The notes beneath the pieces were generated by a model. That model was not told where the DNA came from. It ran no database searches and worked only from the letters and a program-made list of their open reading frames with translations. DNA of 64,000 bases, taken from contig NC_092582.1 of assembly GCF_037975245.1 (NCBI RefSeq), positions 19,556,577 to 19,620,576 of the forward strand, read 5' to 3'. Of the stretch, positions 1 to 13,227 are shown in pieces. Position numbers and translations under genes: made by a program. The DNA is from Apostichopus japonicus. Lineage: Eukaryota > Echinodermata > Holothuroidea > Aspidochirotida > Stichopodidae. The stretch's first letter is position 1; each line of letters begins with the position of its first letter.

Positions 1-2426
1 CATTCATTTTCTATTCTGATATAGGGTTGGGTAGAGGATGTGGGTGGGAGGGGTGGGTTACATGCATACAGACAATTTTAAGCAGAAGATTACCATACCA
101 AAACATTCAGTATATGCATGTTTATGCAGTCTCTATGCAGTAAAAGTCAGTCACATACTGTATGTGTACAAATCTGCATAGTGCACTATGGGGAGGGTGC
201 TGGGCGGGGTGGGGGTGGGGGTGAGAGGGAGTCAAAGAGTATTAGACAGAACACGTTTAATAAATTTACATTTCAATAATTTCTAATATTGTTTAACATC
301 TCTTTGAATTAAGATACAATGTTACCACTGTTTGCCCTCGCAAGCATGTTTCTGTAGAGCTGATGTAACTCTCATATACGCCACTTTCAGCTGCTCATCA
401 GAGCATTAATAACTAATATAAAAGATGTTTTAGCTCATTCTGTGCATCATAACTATACATATCTTACTAATTTTGTATTAAAAACTGAAAATAAAACTTT
501 TAATTGTGACCAAATTTGACCTTGAAATGCCCAAAATAGCCCAAAATATTGGTAAAATGTGATGTTTGAGGGCGCTGTTCACAGGCATCATTGGGCATAT
601 GACCCTGAAAATGCAGTTTATTTGTAGTCCTTATGCTAGTGGACCACCCTCCTAATTGTTAAGCACCTGTATGCTAATGCTAAGAAGTTGTTGTCATTTG
701 AATCACTCAAATCGGCTTGTGCAAGCATTTTCATACATATGAACAAAGTGATTTTTGCAATTTTCGAGTCGTAAATTTGAGTAGATAACACAAAATACAC
801 AACTTTTTGACTTGAGTTTTTAAAAATAGGGTCAATACGCTCCTGAAAAATGCTATTTAAAAAAAAAAAAAAATACCCACAGGCCCAAAATGGACCCCCA
901 ATTAGGGCCAGAAGTGAGATTTCTTAAGTTTGAGGGCGCTGTTCGTAAAACGTACGACCCGCTTGACTTTTTTTTTGCACTTTTCCCGTACAACTACCAC
1001 TGGACCAGGATCCTATGGAAATTAAAACTCAAACATGCCTCTGCTTGTGAATATAGAGCACACTCAAAGTAGGGCCAGAAAAGACCCCTATCTCATTTTC
1101 TGCCATTTTAATTACTTGTTACGAAAAATTGAGACAGTAAATTTTCCTCAAAATTAGCTAAATTCGAAGACTGGCCACATGTCTTTCACAATATCAGACA
1201 TAAAATACTTTACATTTATGCAAAAAATGCCTCCAAACTTGACACAAATTAAGTGCTCTTAAAATGCAATCTGGATTTGGTTGCTAGGCGGGGCCGTATC
1301 CTAGCAACGAAAATTTTTAAAAATTTTTTTTTGCCCAATTTCATCCTTTGAGACATATGGCAAGACACCATATCAATTTCAGGCGATTCTGAGAGGGTCG
1401 ACGTGATGACCCAAAAATCTGTTGATTTGGCATGGATTGACCCAGCTATTATTGCATACATAGCATGGGAAAATGGAATAAAATGTCAAATTCCTCATAG
1501 CTACTGTAGTAGCTTTAAATTGATTAACTAGCATGAAGTCTTTGATAAAGTATACTGATTATAAACTTGTGAGGTCTAAAGTTCTGTTTTAGGACTGTTC
1601 TCCCAGAATTCAATTTCACACTAACAATTGCTGTATTTGCTGTGTACATTACAGATGATAAGTACATGGTCTGCTGATCAATCACAATTGGTCGGTTTCA
1701 TCCAAGCTAGGTGTCAAACCCACAGGCATCACATTGCATCCTGTTACCTTGGCTGACAATGGAGGCTTTAACTTCATACACACCTTTTTGTCTTTGTCAT
1801 TCTCCAGTTGATTCCCTTTCCCCTTCCCATAATCCTCTCTTTGTCCCTCCACTGTATATTTCCTCTCCTCTTCCCCTGTTGTAAGTGCTTTTTGAAAACG
1901 TCTAGCAATTATAGTATGCTATAATATGGGGCCTATGCAGACTACTGTATGTTTAATCAATAGAAATTTCAGGTTTTATTCCAATTTTCCAAAAGTGCGG
2001 ATGACATCTGAGTGAAATGAATGCCAGCAGGACACTACTGTTCTCTAAAATGAAGGTCTAATTTCCAAACACCCCTATCAATTGGTCTAATGAATAACGT
2101 GAGAAGATGTTGTACAGCTTTACTTGTTCTTTTCTCTATAGCTACTCTCAACACCCTATATTCCTTTAAAGGAATTCTCTGCAGTACCTAAGAATTCTTA
2201 GCTTCAGTTACAATTAGTTAAAAATTCCAACATGCCCATTGCATTATTCTGGGGACCAGGGGTTGTTATGAAAACAACATGTTTCAGTTTTGACACAATA
2301 AAACTCTTTTACTAATCACTACATAACTTTTTCTTGATTAGGTTAAGTGGTTCAAGTTTATAGCATTTTGTGAAGTCTAACTTATACTTAAATGCTTAAA
2401 GTATTACAACATTATATTTTTTCTAG
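1..2426. other. Upstream flank or intron, no exon recognised
   Basis: I find no convincing coding exon here. The stretch is AT-rich with G-rich runs near 30-60 and 190-230, an A-run near 860 and pyrimidine-rich sequence near 1800-1880. The open frames present are short and have no protein-like composition that I recognise. Because the first exon of the following gene starts mid-protein, this stretch is probably one of its introns, with the 5' exons lying off the left edge. Confidence 0.5.
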
Positions 2427-5400
2427 ACAACTGAGTTTACTGTATGTGGCACTTGTCAGTCCTTGAAAGAGGTAGCAGAAAGAGCAAGAACTGGAAAGGA
2501 AACTGAAGAATGCCGACAACTGCAAGAAGTTCATCTTAATCACGTTAAGTGAGTCAAAATATGTTACTAATTTAGAATTAAAAGTTTATGTCTGCTTTCG
2601 TTTTGGAATCCTTGCAGAAGTCAAAATGATTCAATAGATAAACTATCTATTCCTTCAAGTCCTCTATATGTGTGGGTGTGTCAGTGATGCTCCTTGTTAA
2701 CATGTTATCTCTTTCAAAACGCAGAACTTACTTGAACTACAAATTGGATATGTAAGTAGCCCTAACTAAGCTTTACGTGGAAGAAAAAGGTAATTGGATC
2801 AACAGAAGCCAAATGTTGAAAACATTGTAATAAGGATAACTGAAGTTGCAAAATTTGCTTGAATTGCCAACTTGATATGTGGTAGTCTACATGTTGCTAA
2901 TGCATGTGGGTAAAAATTCAGTTATTTTCAACAACTCTCACTCAAGAGTATAAATATCTTGGGATCACCATATATGTTAAGATGTAACCATTGTGCAAAC
3001 TTTAAACTTTGTTTCACACAAAGGCCTCAGTCAGTTTGTTCCTTAGTATTGGTTTATGGAGGTCAACGTTCATTCAGCACAAGGGGGGAACAGGGCAACA
3101 GGCCTACAGGGCAAGCAAGGAAACATAACAAAGCTTGTTTGAAGGGTAATAAAATGCAAATATCATGAATTTGCTGTTTAATCATGCAAGAAAAGTGGTG
3201 GTGCCAACCTTGAAGATTTAGGGGAGGGACAACTGGACAGGTGGGGGGGGGGAGTGGTGACAAAATTTTTGTTTTGGTTGGGGAGTGGGGACACCTAAAA
3301 ATTATTTACATTTAGCAAAAATGGTACCATCACTTATGATTAATCAGGAAGTTAAACCCTCAAAATATTTTCCTTTTCTTGCCAGCACCGTGGTGACAAA
3401 AATCTTGGAGATTTGGTCTCAGTGTGTCCTACGAGATTCGGTACATACTGCATATGTGCCCAATTAGAGTTCTGGCAATATGAATTTTTCATTATTGGTA
3501 TATTGCAAAAAGTTTCCTGAAAATAGCCTAAAAATACCAGGATACTGTAGCTTTTTTTCAAGATATAGTTTAGATTATTTCTAAAATAATATCGGATCAA
3601 AAATCATATCAATATTTCTTATCTGATATCTTAAAACCCTGTATCAGTTTTTAAGAGTTAATTTTGTAACATAGTATGTTCTATTGTACTACTGTAGGTC
3701 AGAAAGAGAGCAGTACCATCTTGCCCGCACCAAGGCGTGCCAGTTTTCTACGGAACTGACAACCCTTATAGTGGATGGAATGGACCAGTCGAAGACGGAT
3801 CTGCCACATTTTGTCCAGAATGATAAGGATGTTAAACATCTTGCTAAAGTCCCAGTCCACATAACAGGTCAGTATTATGAAGTGACCTAAGAGTGCACAA
3901 GAGGGGAAGTGTTTATGTTATTATAAGTGTAAGCATCACGTTTTTTGGTTTCCAAGAAATTGTAATCCTACAGTATGAAATTGTGATATCATGTAGTTGT
4001 ATAGTATGTACAGTATGTGCATTAGCAGTATGTGTGGGGGTATGTGTGTTTGTATGATGCCTTGCTTTTCAACACAGTGTCATAAAAGGAAATAGTATAA
4101 GAATGAACAACTAAGGTTACAAAAAGTCTAGTGTTTACTATTGTTTTTGTTGAGGTCAAATTGATTCTGTTCTTTAATTTGTTGTTCTGATGTAGATAAT
4201 GGCCTTGGTATCCATAAAATATTATGTGACTGTTTTTTCCTTCTTTTTTGGTTAAAGCATATAGTAGGTAAATTATCAAACTTACTTTCAATAGCAAAAA
4301 ACAATCCTACAGTAATAACAACCACGTTATCATACATGTCAATGAAGTAGTATATTCATTCTTCTCTTTCTTTTCAGGTGTCCTAATTCACACTAAAGGT
4401 CCATGTGACAAGTTTGCCTATGTATACACTGATGTGAAGCATATCCCACATGATTCAAACATGACCATAACGTGCATTTTGCGGACACTTGTGAAGCACA
4501 AGGATACTCTTGGGAAGGATCTCTTTTTGCAATTGGATAATTGTTACAGGGAGAATAAGAATCGATATCTTCTGTCCTTCTGCTCCTTGCTGGTAGAGTT
4601 GAAGATCTTCAGAGTGGTAATATATATTAATGTTATAACTTGTTAACAGCTGTCTTACTTCATTGCTGAATTGGAAGGAATCTATGCGATTATGATTTTG
4701 TGCATGTGTGTACAGTATGTGACATCCTGGCTAGTAAATATAATATCTCAAGAAGTAGAAGTTGCTTGAACTTCAAACTTCATGGTATGCAATTGAGGTA
4801 GCCCATGGTGTGAGGATGCCCATGGTGTGAGGATGAACCCTATTGTTTATCATGTAGGTCAAAGGTCATTTGAGGTCAACAGACCTGTTCAAGTCAGAAA
4901 ACTTTGTAAACATTATATCTCAAGAAGTAAAAGTTGGTTGAACTTCAAACTTACAGTGCTATATTGGTAGCCTGTGGTCAGTAAATAATTCTTATTATTT
5001 TTCATGGTAGTCAAAGGTCATTTGACTTCATCAGACTTCAAAGACTAGATACCTTGTAAACATTATATCTCAAAAGTGCTGTAACTTTGCTTGCAGTTGT
5101 TATGTAGGTAGCTCTTTGTAAGTAGATAATCCCCTTTTGTTTTGGCTGGAGGTGATAAGTCATTCAAGGTAAACAGAGGTCAGTTTTTGAAAATGTTACA
5201 AACATGATAACCTTTGACTAAAATCTTCACTCAATCTACAGGTCACTGTGCATTTCTTACCTGTGGGCCACACTCATGAGGATGTAGACCAAATGTTCAG
5301 CTGTATCGCCAGGGCACTGAAGAAACAGAACACTTATACATATCAAGGTATTTTATTTAGTCAATCACTGAACCAGGATCTGTTTCATCTTTATTTTCAG

Positions 5401-8400
5401 TTACTTTACTTTTGGGTAATAATCTCATAATTATCATGAACTAATGCTGTCAGATCAGAATGTGCACATGTCTGTGTGTGAAAAGTTGTAGGTTAAGTGA
5501 GCATATCCAGAGGCCAATATCAAATGGAAGGTTGTATTGTGCTACCATATTGGATGTTGATATTACGGCTACAAAACCATAGAGATACATGATATAGGAC
5601 AATTAACATATATTTTTCATGGGTATGACTTCTCAATAGCTGGTGGCAGGTTGGGTAGGGTCTTGTGTATCTCATGCATACTGTATCTGTAAGTAGGCAT
5701 TTATGACAACAATGTAAAACTATTCTATCAATCTAAAAGTTACATTGAAGTTGTTCGATTTGGAATTGTGACTACCAATTTCAAATGACCTATTTTACAT
5801 TGCATAGGCAACTTTAATTGTTCTTAACACCTAAATACTACTTCATGGGAATTATGATATGGGAATCACAATGCTTAGAGTAAAGCAATATTCAACAAAA
5901 TATTGGCCAAACTATAAGCTCAAAGAAGAGCTCACCATGAGTTGGGCAACAAATACTTGTCTCATCTGTGTAAAAATCCCACATCCAACCTTTGCATAGC
6001 AAAAAATAGGATGCCTTAAAATAGGTTGTCATGAAATAATCATGCACCAAACATCAACTTGCAAGGATTGTTGGCAACTGGATCGTAGGTTCCTAACCCC
6101 TACCTATGTCAAATGATACCATATGCTGATGTATAGAAGAAATCGCTTAATCTTTTTCACACAGAATGTTGTAAAAATGTGTTATGCTTCATGAATTTGT
6201 ATTCAATGTGCATTCTCAATGTTTTATTTTGGTAATGCAAACTGTTGGAACAATCTGTATATTTGTTTTAGTTTGGGTAAATTATGTCAACATCTACATA
6301 AGTTTAAATTAATATTTGTACTCCCAACTGAATTGAGTATATTGACAGATACATATATTTTAAGTAATGTCACATTCTATGTATTTTGAAGTGGGTATTC
6401 ATTGTATTATTTATTTACTTTTGTTTTCATAGAACTAAGTTCTTTCATCAAAGCTAGCTTCACACCTGCCATTGAGGTGGAGGAAATTCAACATAACTTG
6501 AATGTGAAGGAATGGTTAACTCCTCATCTTTCTGGTAGTTTTGCAAACCATTCCAAGCCCCTATGGTTTGAATTTACCTATCAAAATGGTCGTGCTGAAA
6601 TGAGGTACAAGATGTGGCATCAGGATCCATGGCAACCAGAGACATGTGGATTACATTGTCTCAAGGTAAAACAAAATATTAATTGTTTATTTCAAATAGT
6701 TTAAATAAATAAAGTCAAATTGGAGTGAAAACATTGATTTATTAACATTGTTTTAAATTCAAGATAACCCCCTCCCCCTCTACCAACAAAGAAATGTTTT
6801 ATTCATAATGATCTTGAAAGAAAATTTTACAAATTATGAAATAAGGTAATACATTTGGAAATCCCCAAGTCAGAATTATACAAAATATTACCTTACTATC
6901 TAATGTCTATATTTTTTATATTTCATTGTGCAGTCAATGCCAGATCTCTCAATCAAGCCAGGATGGGTTGTACCATGTTTGGAAAGAACTGATCTTCCAA
7001 ATCTTTTGAAGGATATTCCTGAACGATATGGTGAACGTTTGCCCGTCACAAAGAGAGCTGAATTGAAAGAGTATCTTAACTCCATTTCACGTCTTGAAGA
7101 GGTAATAAAGGTTCATACAACGAAACATGTTTTTTAAACATTACATTAATAATAAACTTAGAGTTTGCCTGTAGAAGTTAAGTTAAGCAAGTGCCTCCTT
7201 ATGTTTTGACAAAGAAGTGTCATCCCAAACAGTGCTAGAGTGAACAGTGCTTGCTATTTCTACAAGTAAATTAGTAATACCAATTTGCAATAATTGTTTT
7301 ACCGATAGATATTAAGGATGGCAAAAGGTAACATTATAATATAACTTAAAGAAATGAATTCTCATAAATGAAATAGTTCTTTTTAATTATTTTATGATTG
7401 TTTAGTCTTCACTTAGCCCATGACACTTAATATAGGTATTGACCGTGGTCCTGGTTTGAATACAGTTCTTTTTTCAAGCCAGAAATAACAGATCAAATAA
7501 GTATTTTATTTTCTTTCATCAGCAGGATAACAAACATAATTTGCTGTAGGCAAACATTTTTTTGTGTGGTTCTCCTTATATTGTTATTTTTCTGATCATA
7601 ACTCTTCTCTTGGCACATAGCTACCACCTCTGCCTGACATTTGGGATCTCTTAGAGCTTTACCAAGTTGAAAGAATTCCTGATAGTGAGGAACAAAGTTC
7701 TGACCAGTTAGAGACTTTGAAGGGTAGAATCCAACCAACATGCCCTGTGGTGAGATGTTTATGTGTTTCACTTTACAATGTCTTTCTTTCTTATTATTCT
7801 GAACTAAAATTGGTGAGGTTGAGTATGTAGATTATTTCAATGCTAGAAATTGAACAATTAATGGGCAATTCACCTATTAATTTTCAAATTTGTATTCCTA
7901 TGCTGGAGGCTCTGTAACCAATGTATTAATGCTGGCATGAGTATGCATGTGTCACACTGCTTCAAACAAAGTTATTGGTACTGATGACTGTGAAAACATC
8001 ACTTGTGTACAACATGTAAACATTATAGGTCAGCAGCTGACTTTTATAATATATTGTTTGTAACATATCAATGCTTATTGTTATAACTTTTGTTGTACAC
8101 TATCACTTTCATACAAAATAAATTAACCATGTTGCATTTTCAAAAATGCGATTCGTTTGTGTGTTCTGGGTTATCATGATATCTCCAAAAAGGTGCTCAA
8201 GATGTGCTTTTACCCTATTCTGTTGTTTTTGCTGCAACCTTTGCAGGTAACAATTGGAACTCAAGGCCGTGATGTTGTTGCTAAAGAAGTCATTGAGGTA
8301 TCTGACTATTCATCGATTCAAGTTGGGAACATAGCAGCTGTGAACCTCATTGATTCAAGCAAACGACCATACATTGGAAAAGTCACAAAGATTGAAAAGG

Positions 8401-8627
8401 ATGAGGTTATCTTACATTGGATGAAGGGATCCTGGACTGGAGACTGGAAACTGCTAGACTGTGGCCAAGGAAGAAATAAGCAGCCATACACATCATCAGT
8501 TTCTTTCCATTCCCTAATGTTGTGGGGCTTTAATTTTACCCAAAAAAATCGCCTTCCAAAGAGGGTAGTTTGTGACTTGAAAGAAAGATATGCAGCTATA
8601 GATGAAGAAGTTGAGCTGAATAACTAG
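2427..8627 (+). CDS. DUF7869-like transposase-related protein, eight 3' exons (5' end missing)
   Basis: Exons read from AG/GT sites with matching phases: 2427-2548, 3698-3867, 4378-4616, 5242-5347, 6433-6665, 6934-7101, 7621-7749 and 8247-8627 (stop TAG 8625-8627). They encode 515 visible residues. The fragment opens with a CxxC motif (FTVCGTCQ). It then carries LIVDGMDQ (Asp at visible residue 67), LQLDNC (Asp 151) and FLPVGHTHEDVDQ (Glu190/Asp191). This spaced D-D-E/D pattern and the 'GHTHED.D' motif are typical of proteins annotated with DUF7869, which I infer have an RNase H-like, transposase-derived core. The last exon has a 'VGNIAAVNL...PYIGKV...ILHWMKG.W.GDWK' segment that looks like a small SH3/Tudor-type barrel. 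No stop or frameshift interrupts the eight exons, so it looks functional. A possible ATTAAA poly(A) signal lies near 8767. The family name is from memory of motifs, and the function is unknown. Confidence 0.75.
4730..5200. repeat. Intronic diverged repeats rich in AGGTCA half-sites
   Basis: Three diverged copies, roughly 160-170 bp apart, of a unit containing 'cattatatctcaagaagt', 'gaacttcaaactt' and 'tcaaaggtcattt'. The copy at 4856-4868 contains AGGTCA-A-AGGTCA, a perfect DR1 arrangement, followed by another AGGTCA at 4873-4878. The block sits in the intron between the exons ending at 4616 and starting at 5242. Similar AGGTCA-bearing sequence occurs near 29360-29510 and 34840-34990. Confidence 0.6.
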
Positions 8628-8930
8628 GACACCTTATGTGTTACACATATTATTGAGTGGGCAGTGTTTAATATTATTTTCATGTAACAACTGGTGTAAA
8701 GGAAGATATATATACATGTAGTTTTTAAAAACATACATAATTTTCTCTGCCCTCCCCCCCCCCACCATTAAAGAGCTGCTATTGATATGCCTCCTACTGG
8801 AAGTACATTATAAAATGACTCTGGCGTTGAAATGGTCACCAGAACTTCTCTAAATGAATAGAAATCTCAATTTGTTCGTCCAACTTCCTTAAGTTTGTGA
8901 CATTAATTAAGTATCATTTATTAAGTAATT

Positions 8931-10090
8931 TATCATAATAGTGCATTGCTACACTTAACTGGTTGGGGCGTACTGGTACGCCCCAATGATATATACAATT
9001 TATCATAGTGATGTATTGCTACACTTCACTGATTGGGGCGTACTGGTACGCCCCAATGATATATACAATTTATCATAGTGATGTATTGCTACACTTAACT
9101 GGTTGGGGCGTACTGGTACGCCCCAATGATATATACAATTTATCATAGTGGTGTATTGCTACACTTAACTGATTGGGGCGTACTGGTACGCCCCAAAGAT
9201 ATATACAATTTATCATAGTGGTGTATTGCTACACTTAACTGATTGGGGCGTACTGGTACGCCCCAAAGATATATACAATTTATCATAGTGATGTATTGCT
9301 ACACTAAACTGGTTGGGGCGTACTGGTACGCCCCAATGATATATACAATTTATCATAGTGGTGTATTGCTACACTTAACTGATTGGGGCGTACTGGTACG
9401 CCCCAATGATATATACAATTTATCATAGTGATGTATTGCTACACTTAACTGGTTGGGGCGTACTGGTACGCCCCAATGATATATACAATTTATCATAGTG
9501 GTGTATTGCTACACTTAACTGATTGGGGCGTACTGGTACGCCCCAATGATATATACAATTTATCATAGTGGTGTATTGCTACACTTAACTGATTGGGGCG
9601 TACTGGTACGCCCCAAAGATATATACAATTTATCATAGTGGTGTATTGCTACACTTAACTGATTGGGGCGTACTGGTACGCCCCAAAGATATATACAATT
9701 TATCATAGTGATGTATTGCTACACTAAACTGGTTGGGGCGTACTGGTACGCCCCAATGATATATACAATTTATCATAGTGGTGTATTGCTACACGTAACT
9801 GATTGGGGCGTACTGGTACGCCCCAATGATATATACAATTTATCATAGTGGTGTATTGCTACACTTAACTTACTGGTACGCCCCAAAGATATATACAATT
9901 TATCATAGTGGTGTATTGCTACACTTAACTGGTTGGGGCGTACTGGTACGCCCCAAAGATAGGAACAATCGCTAGTAGGGTTATATTGCTACTGGTTAGG
10001 GGTGTATTGGTACGCGCCAAAGATAGAACTTATTACAAGTAGAGGTGTATTGCTTCACTTAACTGGTTGGGGTGTATTGGAATGCCCCAA
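8931..10090. repeat. 70-bp satellite array with a 24-nt palindrome per unit
   Basis: About 15 tandem units of 70 bp. Cores GGGGCGTACTGGTACGCCCC begin at 8965, 9035, 9105 and so on to 9805, then about 9870 (10-bp deletion) and 9935. More decayed units run to about 10090. With the flanking TT/AA, each core is an inverted repeat of 11-bp arms around TG. Variant bases (gatt/ggtt, aatgat/aaagat, gtgatg/gtggtg) recur with a six-unit, 420-bp higher-order period: 9243-9428 and 9663-9848 differ by one base. The array begins about 300 bp after the stop codon of the DUF7869-like gene. Confidence 0.95.
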
Positions 10091-10715
10091 AAATACAAAA
10101 AAATTGTACCATTTATCAATTGTGTCCCAAAATGACTATTTATCAAAAAATACTTGTATATTATGTTCGCTTTGGAAAAATCATACCAAAAATAATCATA
10201 TATTAAGTTTTTGCTATATTTTGTCAACTTGATTGATAAAAATCTTTGCTTTTGTTAGTAAGTGATGGTTTATTCAAAATTAAGTGAATGTTATGGCGAA
10301 ATTGCTTAATTTGTTAGTATCTGTAACAGCAAACTCTTTTAAGACATCTAATCCACCAGAATAGAGAGAAAATGTTTATGTCTGCTCGTTTTACTATGAA
10401 TTAACAAGGTATCACTGTTGTGTAAAATTATTCCGTGTAAATGGCTATGTATCCTGCATTTCTGAATAAATGTATATTTACAGAATTTTACAAATAAGAA
10501 ATGTTACATGCAAATAAATGAGAAAATACGCTACATATTTCAATTGTCATATTTTTCATGTACTTATACAAAGCAAAAACCAGGCCTTGGTTAACGGACC
10601 ACATTTCAAAGTAAAAGGGTAGAAATCACTCGTACATCTTTCCTTTTTCAGCTTTTACTTAGAGAAAAAGTGAAAAGTTATATTTCCTTAATTACCCAAA
10701 TGTTTCCTAGTCTCT
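10091..10715. other. Unassigned AT-rich intergenic sequence
   Basis: No coding, RNA or repeat feature recognised between the decayed edge of the satellite and the start of the segmental duplication. Confidence 0.5.
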
Positions 10716-11940
10716 TGTATTAATTTTTGCTATTGGGTGGGTCGACCCTGTTCGCTAGCTTCAAGTTAGTTCAGGACATACCAGGGACGTAGCCATGGGG
10801 AGCGACTGCTCCCCCTTTCAGTGTCGAAAAAATGCTTAAAAACTTGTTTTTTTTAGCATGGTATTTTGTCAGTGCTCTTTTGATCTTGAATACTCGTCAG
10901 CTCCGTTAACTCGATTATAATCGTAATAACATTCAGGCCTACTGATTCAACTACTTACTTAGATTGGCAGATGCAATTAGCTAATTTAAGCCTATAGCCT
11001 ATTTCAAACCTACAGTTGGCCACTGCGTAATAAAATACATATTGTCTACCTAACCTCACTCGATGGAATGACACGAACCGTATGCACACCGACGTCGACA
11101 ACGTTCGTTCTCATCCTTTCTATGATTCTTCCTAAGTTGTTGCACGAACAGCATGTTATGAAGCTAAGCTAGCAATCGTACGTGATACGCACTTCCTATA
11201 TATAATTATTACACTGCTAATACGATAACGATATTTTTTTAGGCCACTGCACATCTGGCTGTATTACAAAATATGAAAGTTTATATTGTCCATCAGTTAA
11301 GTTCGTCAAATGTATTAAAGTCCAGACATTTGACAATAAACAAGAATCATCCTTCTGGAAAAATTGTAAAAGAGCACTATGTTTGTCTTTCTGATATATT
11401 ATGTAAAAGAACATGTAAAAGAATTCAAACAGGAAACAAAATCTGCTGATAATATGATATCATATGATAATGATGAAACTGGCAACAAATTGCACCAGAT
11501 CGCATCTAAGGACCTTCAATTGTTCAAAAATATCTCAAAGGGCAGGGGGAAACCCCCTCCCCTTAGACCCCTCCCCCATATCAATCGCAAAAAGTGCTCC
11601 CTCTCTCAAATTCCTGGCTACGTCGTTGGGATATACATTGTCTCTATGGTATACAATTAAAACACACAATGCTAATTTACGGAAGCTTAAAAGTGCCATC
11701 ATCATAAGCAAAAACTTTGCCCCATAAGGTACAAATGTATCGAAAAAAGTTCGGAACATAAGTGCAGTCGCGAAATATGTGGTGTCTGACTGACACTGAC
11801 CGTATCGTTGACGATTATTGCGGGGGGGGGGGGTACAAGGCAGCAGTCGGAATTTTCTGGCTCCAAAACCCATCCAGTTGGAATTTCAGCCACTACACCC
11901 CCCCCCCCCCCCAATCATCAGGCCTTAGCTACGTCCCTGT
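10716..11940 (+). mobile_element. Truncated hAT-type element (right part)
   Basis: Corresponds to the right part of the complete hAT element at 43624-45228. The right terminal repeat (GCTACGTCCCTG, ending 11940) is followed by TTTAGACC, as in the other copy. The true left end and its target duplication are absent because the segmental duplication begins inside the element. A sequence resembling the left end (CAGGGACGTAGCCATGG, about 10792) lies inside and suggests nesting. No transposase is recognisable. Confidence 0.75.
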
Positions 11941-12412
11941 TTAGACCTAAAATACGTCATGTACGAACATTCAAATGACACCACATAAAAAAATGCAACT
12001 GAAATCCTCCTATGTTTTAATTCATTAATTGGACTAAAACCTAACTAGACCAGCTGATTGCTACACGATTTTAACACGGAATAGCATGAAAAGTATGTTA
12101 TAAAGGATCCATTACAATTTATCAAGTTAAATCATGTTCCTTGTTTTGATTCCCCAGATAAACAGTAGGCCTAGTAGGTGTTTACAAATTAATAATTACA
12201 TTAGTTTTGGATTCTAACAACAACGAAATATTCCCAACTGAGACACATTTCTACACCAGTATTAATTCACATGAGAAAATTAAAATGTTCTTCCCTTCAT
12301 CATTTGAATTTGAAATTTCATTAGCCAAGGTTGTGAACTTCATTCTTATGGTATTTTAGTACTTGTAGAACATAGTTTGCTGCCATCAAGTTATCGGCTA
12401 TAACATTATAGC

Positions 12413-12600
12413 AAATGAAAGTGTATTTTTGTGCCGAGTGAAAGTGTGAAAGTGTATTTTTGCAAATGAAAGTGTATTAGTGTGCCGAGAGATTGGCTTC
12501 GGTCAGCTTGCGAGTCTACAAGCCTCCATGGCTTCTTTCGCGAGTTCCTGCTTGCGGGAAGATCACATATACATACATACATACATACATACATTTTTAC
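12413..12600 (+). mobile_element. Retroposon-like insertion with (ACAT)n tail
   Basis: About 190 bp present in duplication copy 1 but absent at the matching point of copy 2 (near 45705-45725). It ends in a hairpin-forming stretch (TTCCTGCTTGCGGGAA) followed by 'gatcacatatacatacatacat'. An inverted relative lies at about 31580-31640. The simple-repeat tail and presence/absence pattern suggest a SINE or the truncated 3' end of a non-LTR element. Confidence 0.55.
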
Positions 12601-13098
12601 TTTAATCGCTCAACCTGGTTTGGTGTTTAAGATAAGTTTTACGACAGGTTTAAAGATTCTCATGTCCCTGAGCTATCGATCAGTTTCATACATAGATGGG
12701 TGCATGGTTCATCACCGATGTCTTGTTGTAGACCTTTATGAGAATCTGCCATGTCATCGTTCGCTTCCGCCCCGCTGCGCCGCCCCGGCCCCAATCAATA
12801 TTCGCGGAACGATGCAATGGTCATCAAAGTAAAGGTTTTTCTTGGAAAGTAATATGATAAGTTTGGCTTTGGTGAAATAATGGAAATATAGAAATATGCC
12901 GTCGGTTATAGTATACCAGTTTAGTAAACGGCACGGTAAAGAAGAAGCAACAACACTTCGGGACATACAAAAACATATAGCTTATTGTAGCAGAGTAGAA
13001 TACCGTATTTTATTTTGTCTCTCATGCAGATCATTTAGAATCACACTATCTATCGCTTCTTGCCATGTCACATCGCGTATATGCACATCGCACACTAC

Positions 13099-13227
<129 letters not shown>

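Noticed and set aside
9243-9848. Repeated ~60-codon open frames within 9.2-9.9 kb, looking like a tandem peptide repeat gene
   Set aside because: The unit is 70 bp, not a multiple of three. The frames arise from the satellite's own periodicity and include its palindrome; this is repeat DNA, not a gene.
8931-10090. CRISPR-like array (regular palindromic repeats)
   Set aside because: Eukaryotic context, spacers are as conserved as the repeats, and unit variants form a higher-order satellite pattern. It is not a CRISPR array.
11379-11914. Short frames repeated at 11.4-11.9 kb and 44.7-45.2 kb
   Set aside because: Both copies lie inside the duplicated hAT element, and the frames shift between copies; duplication alone explains the similarity.
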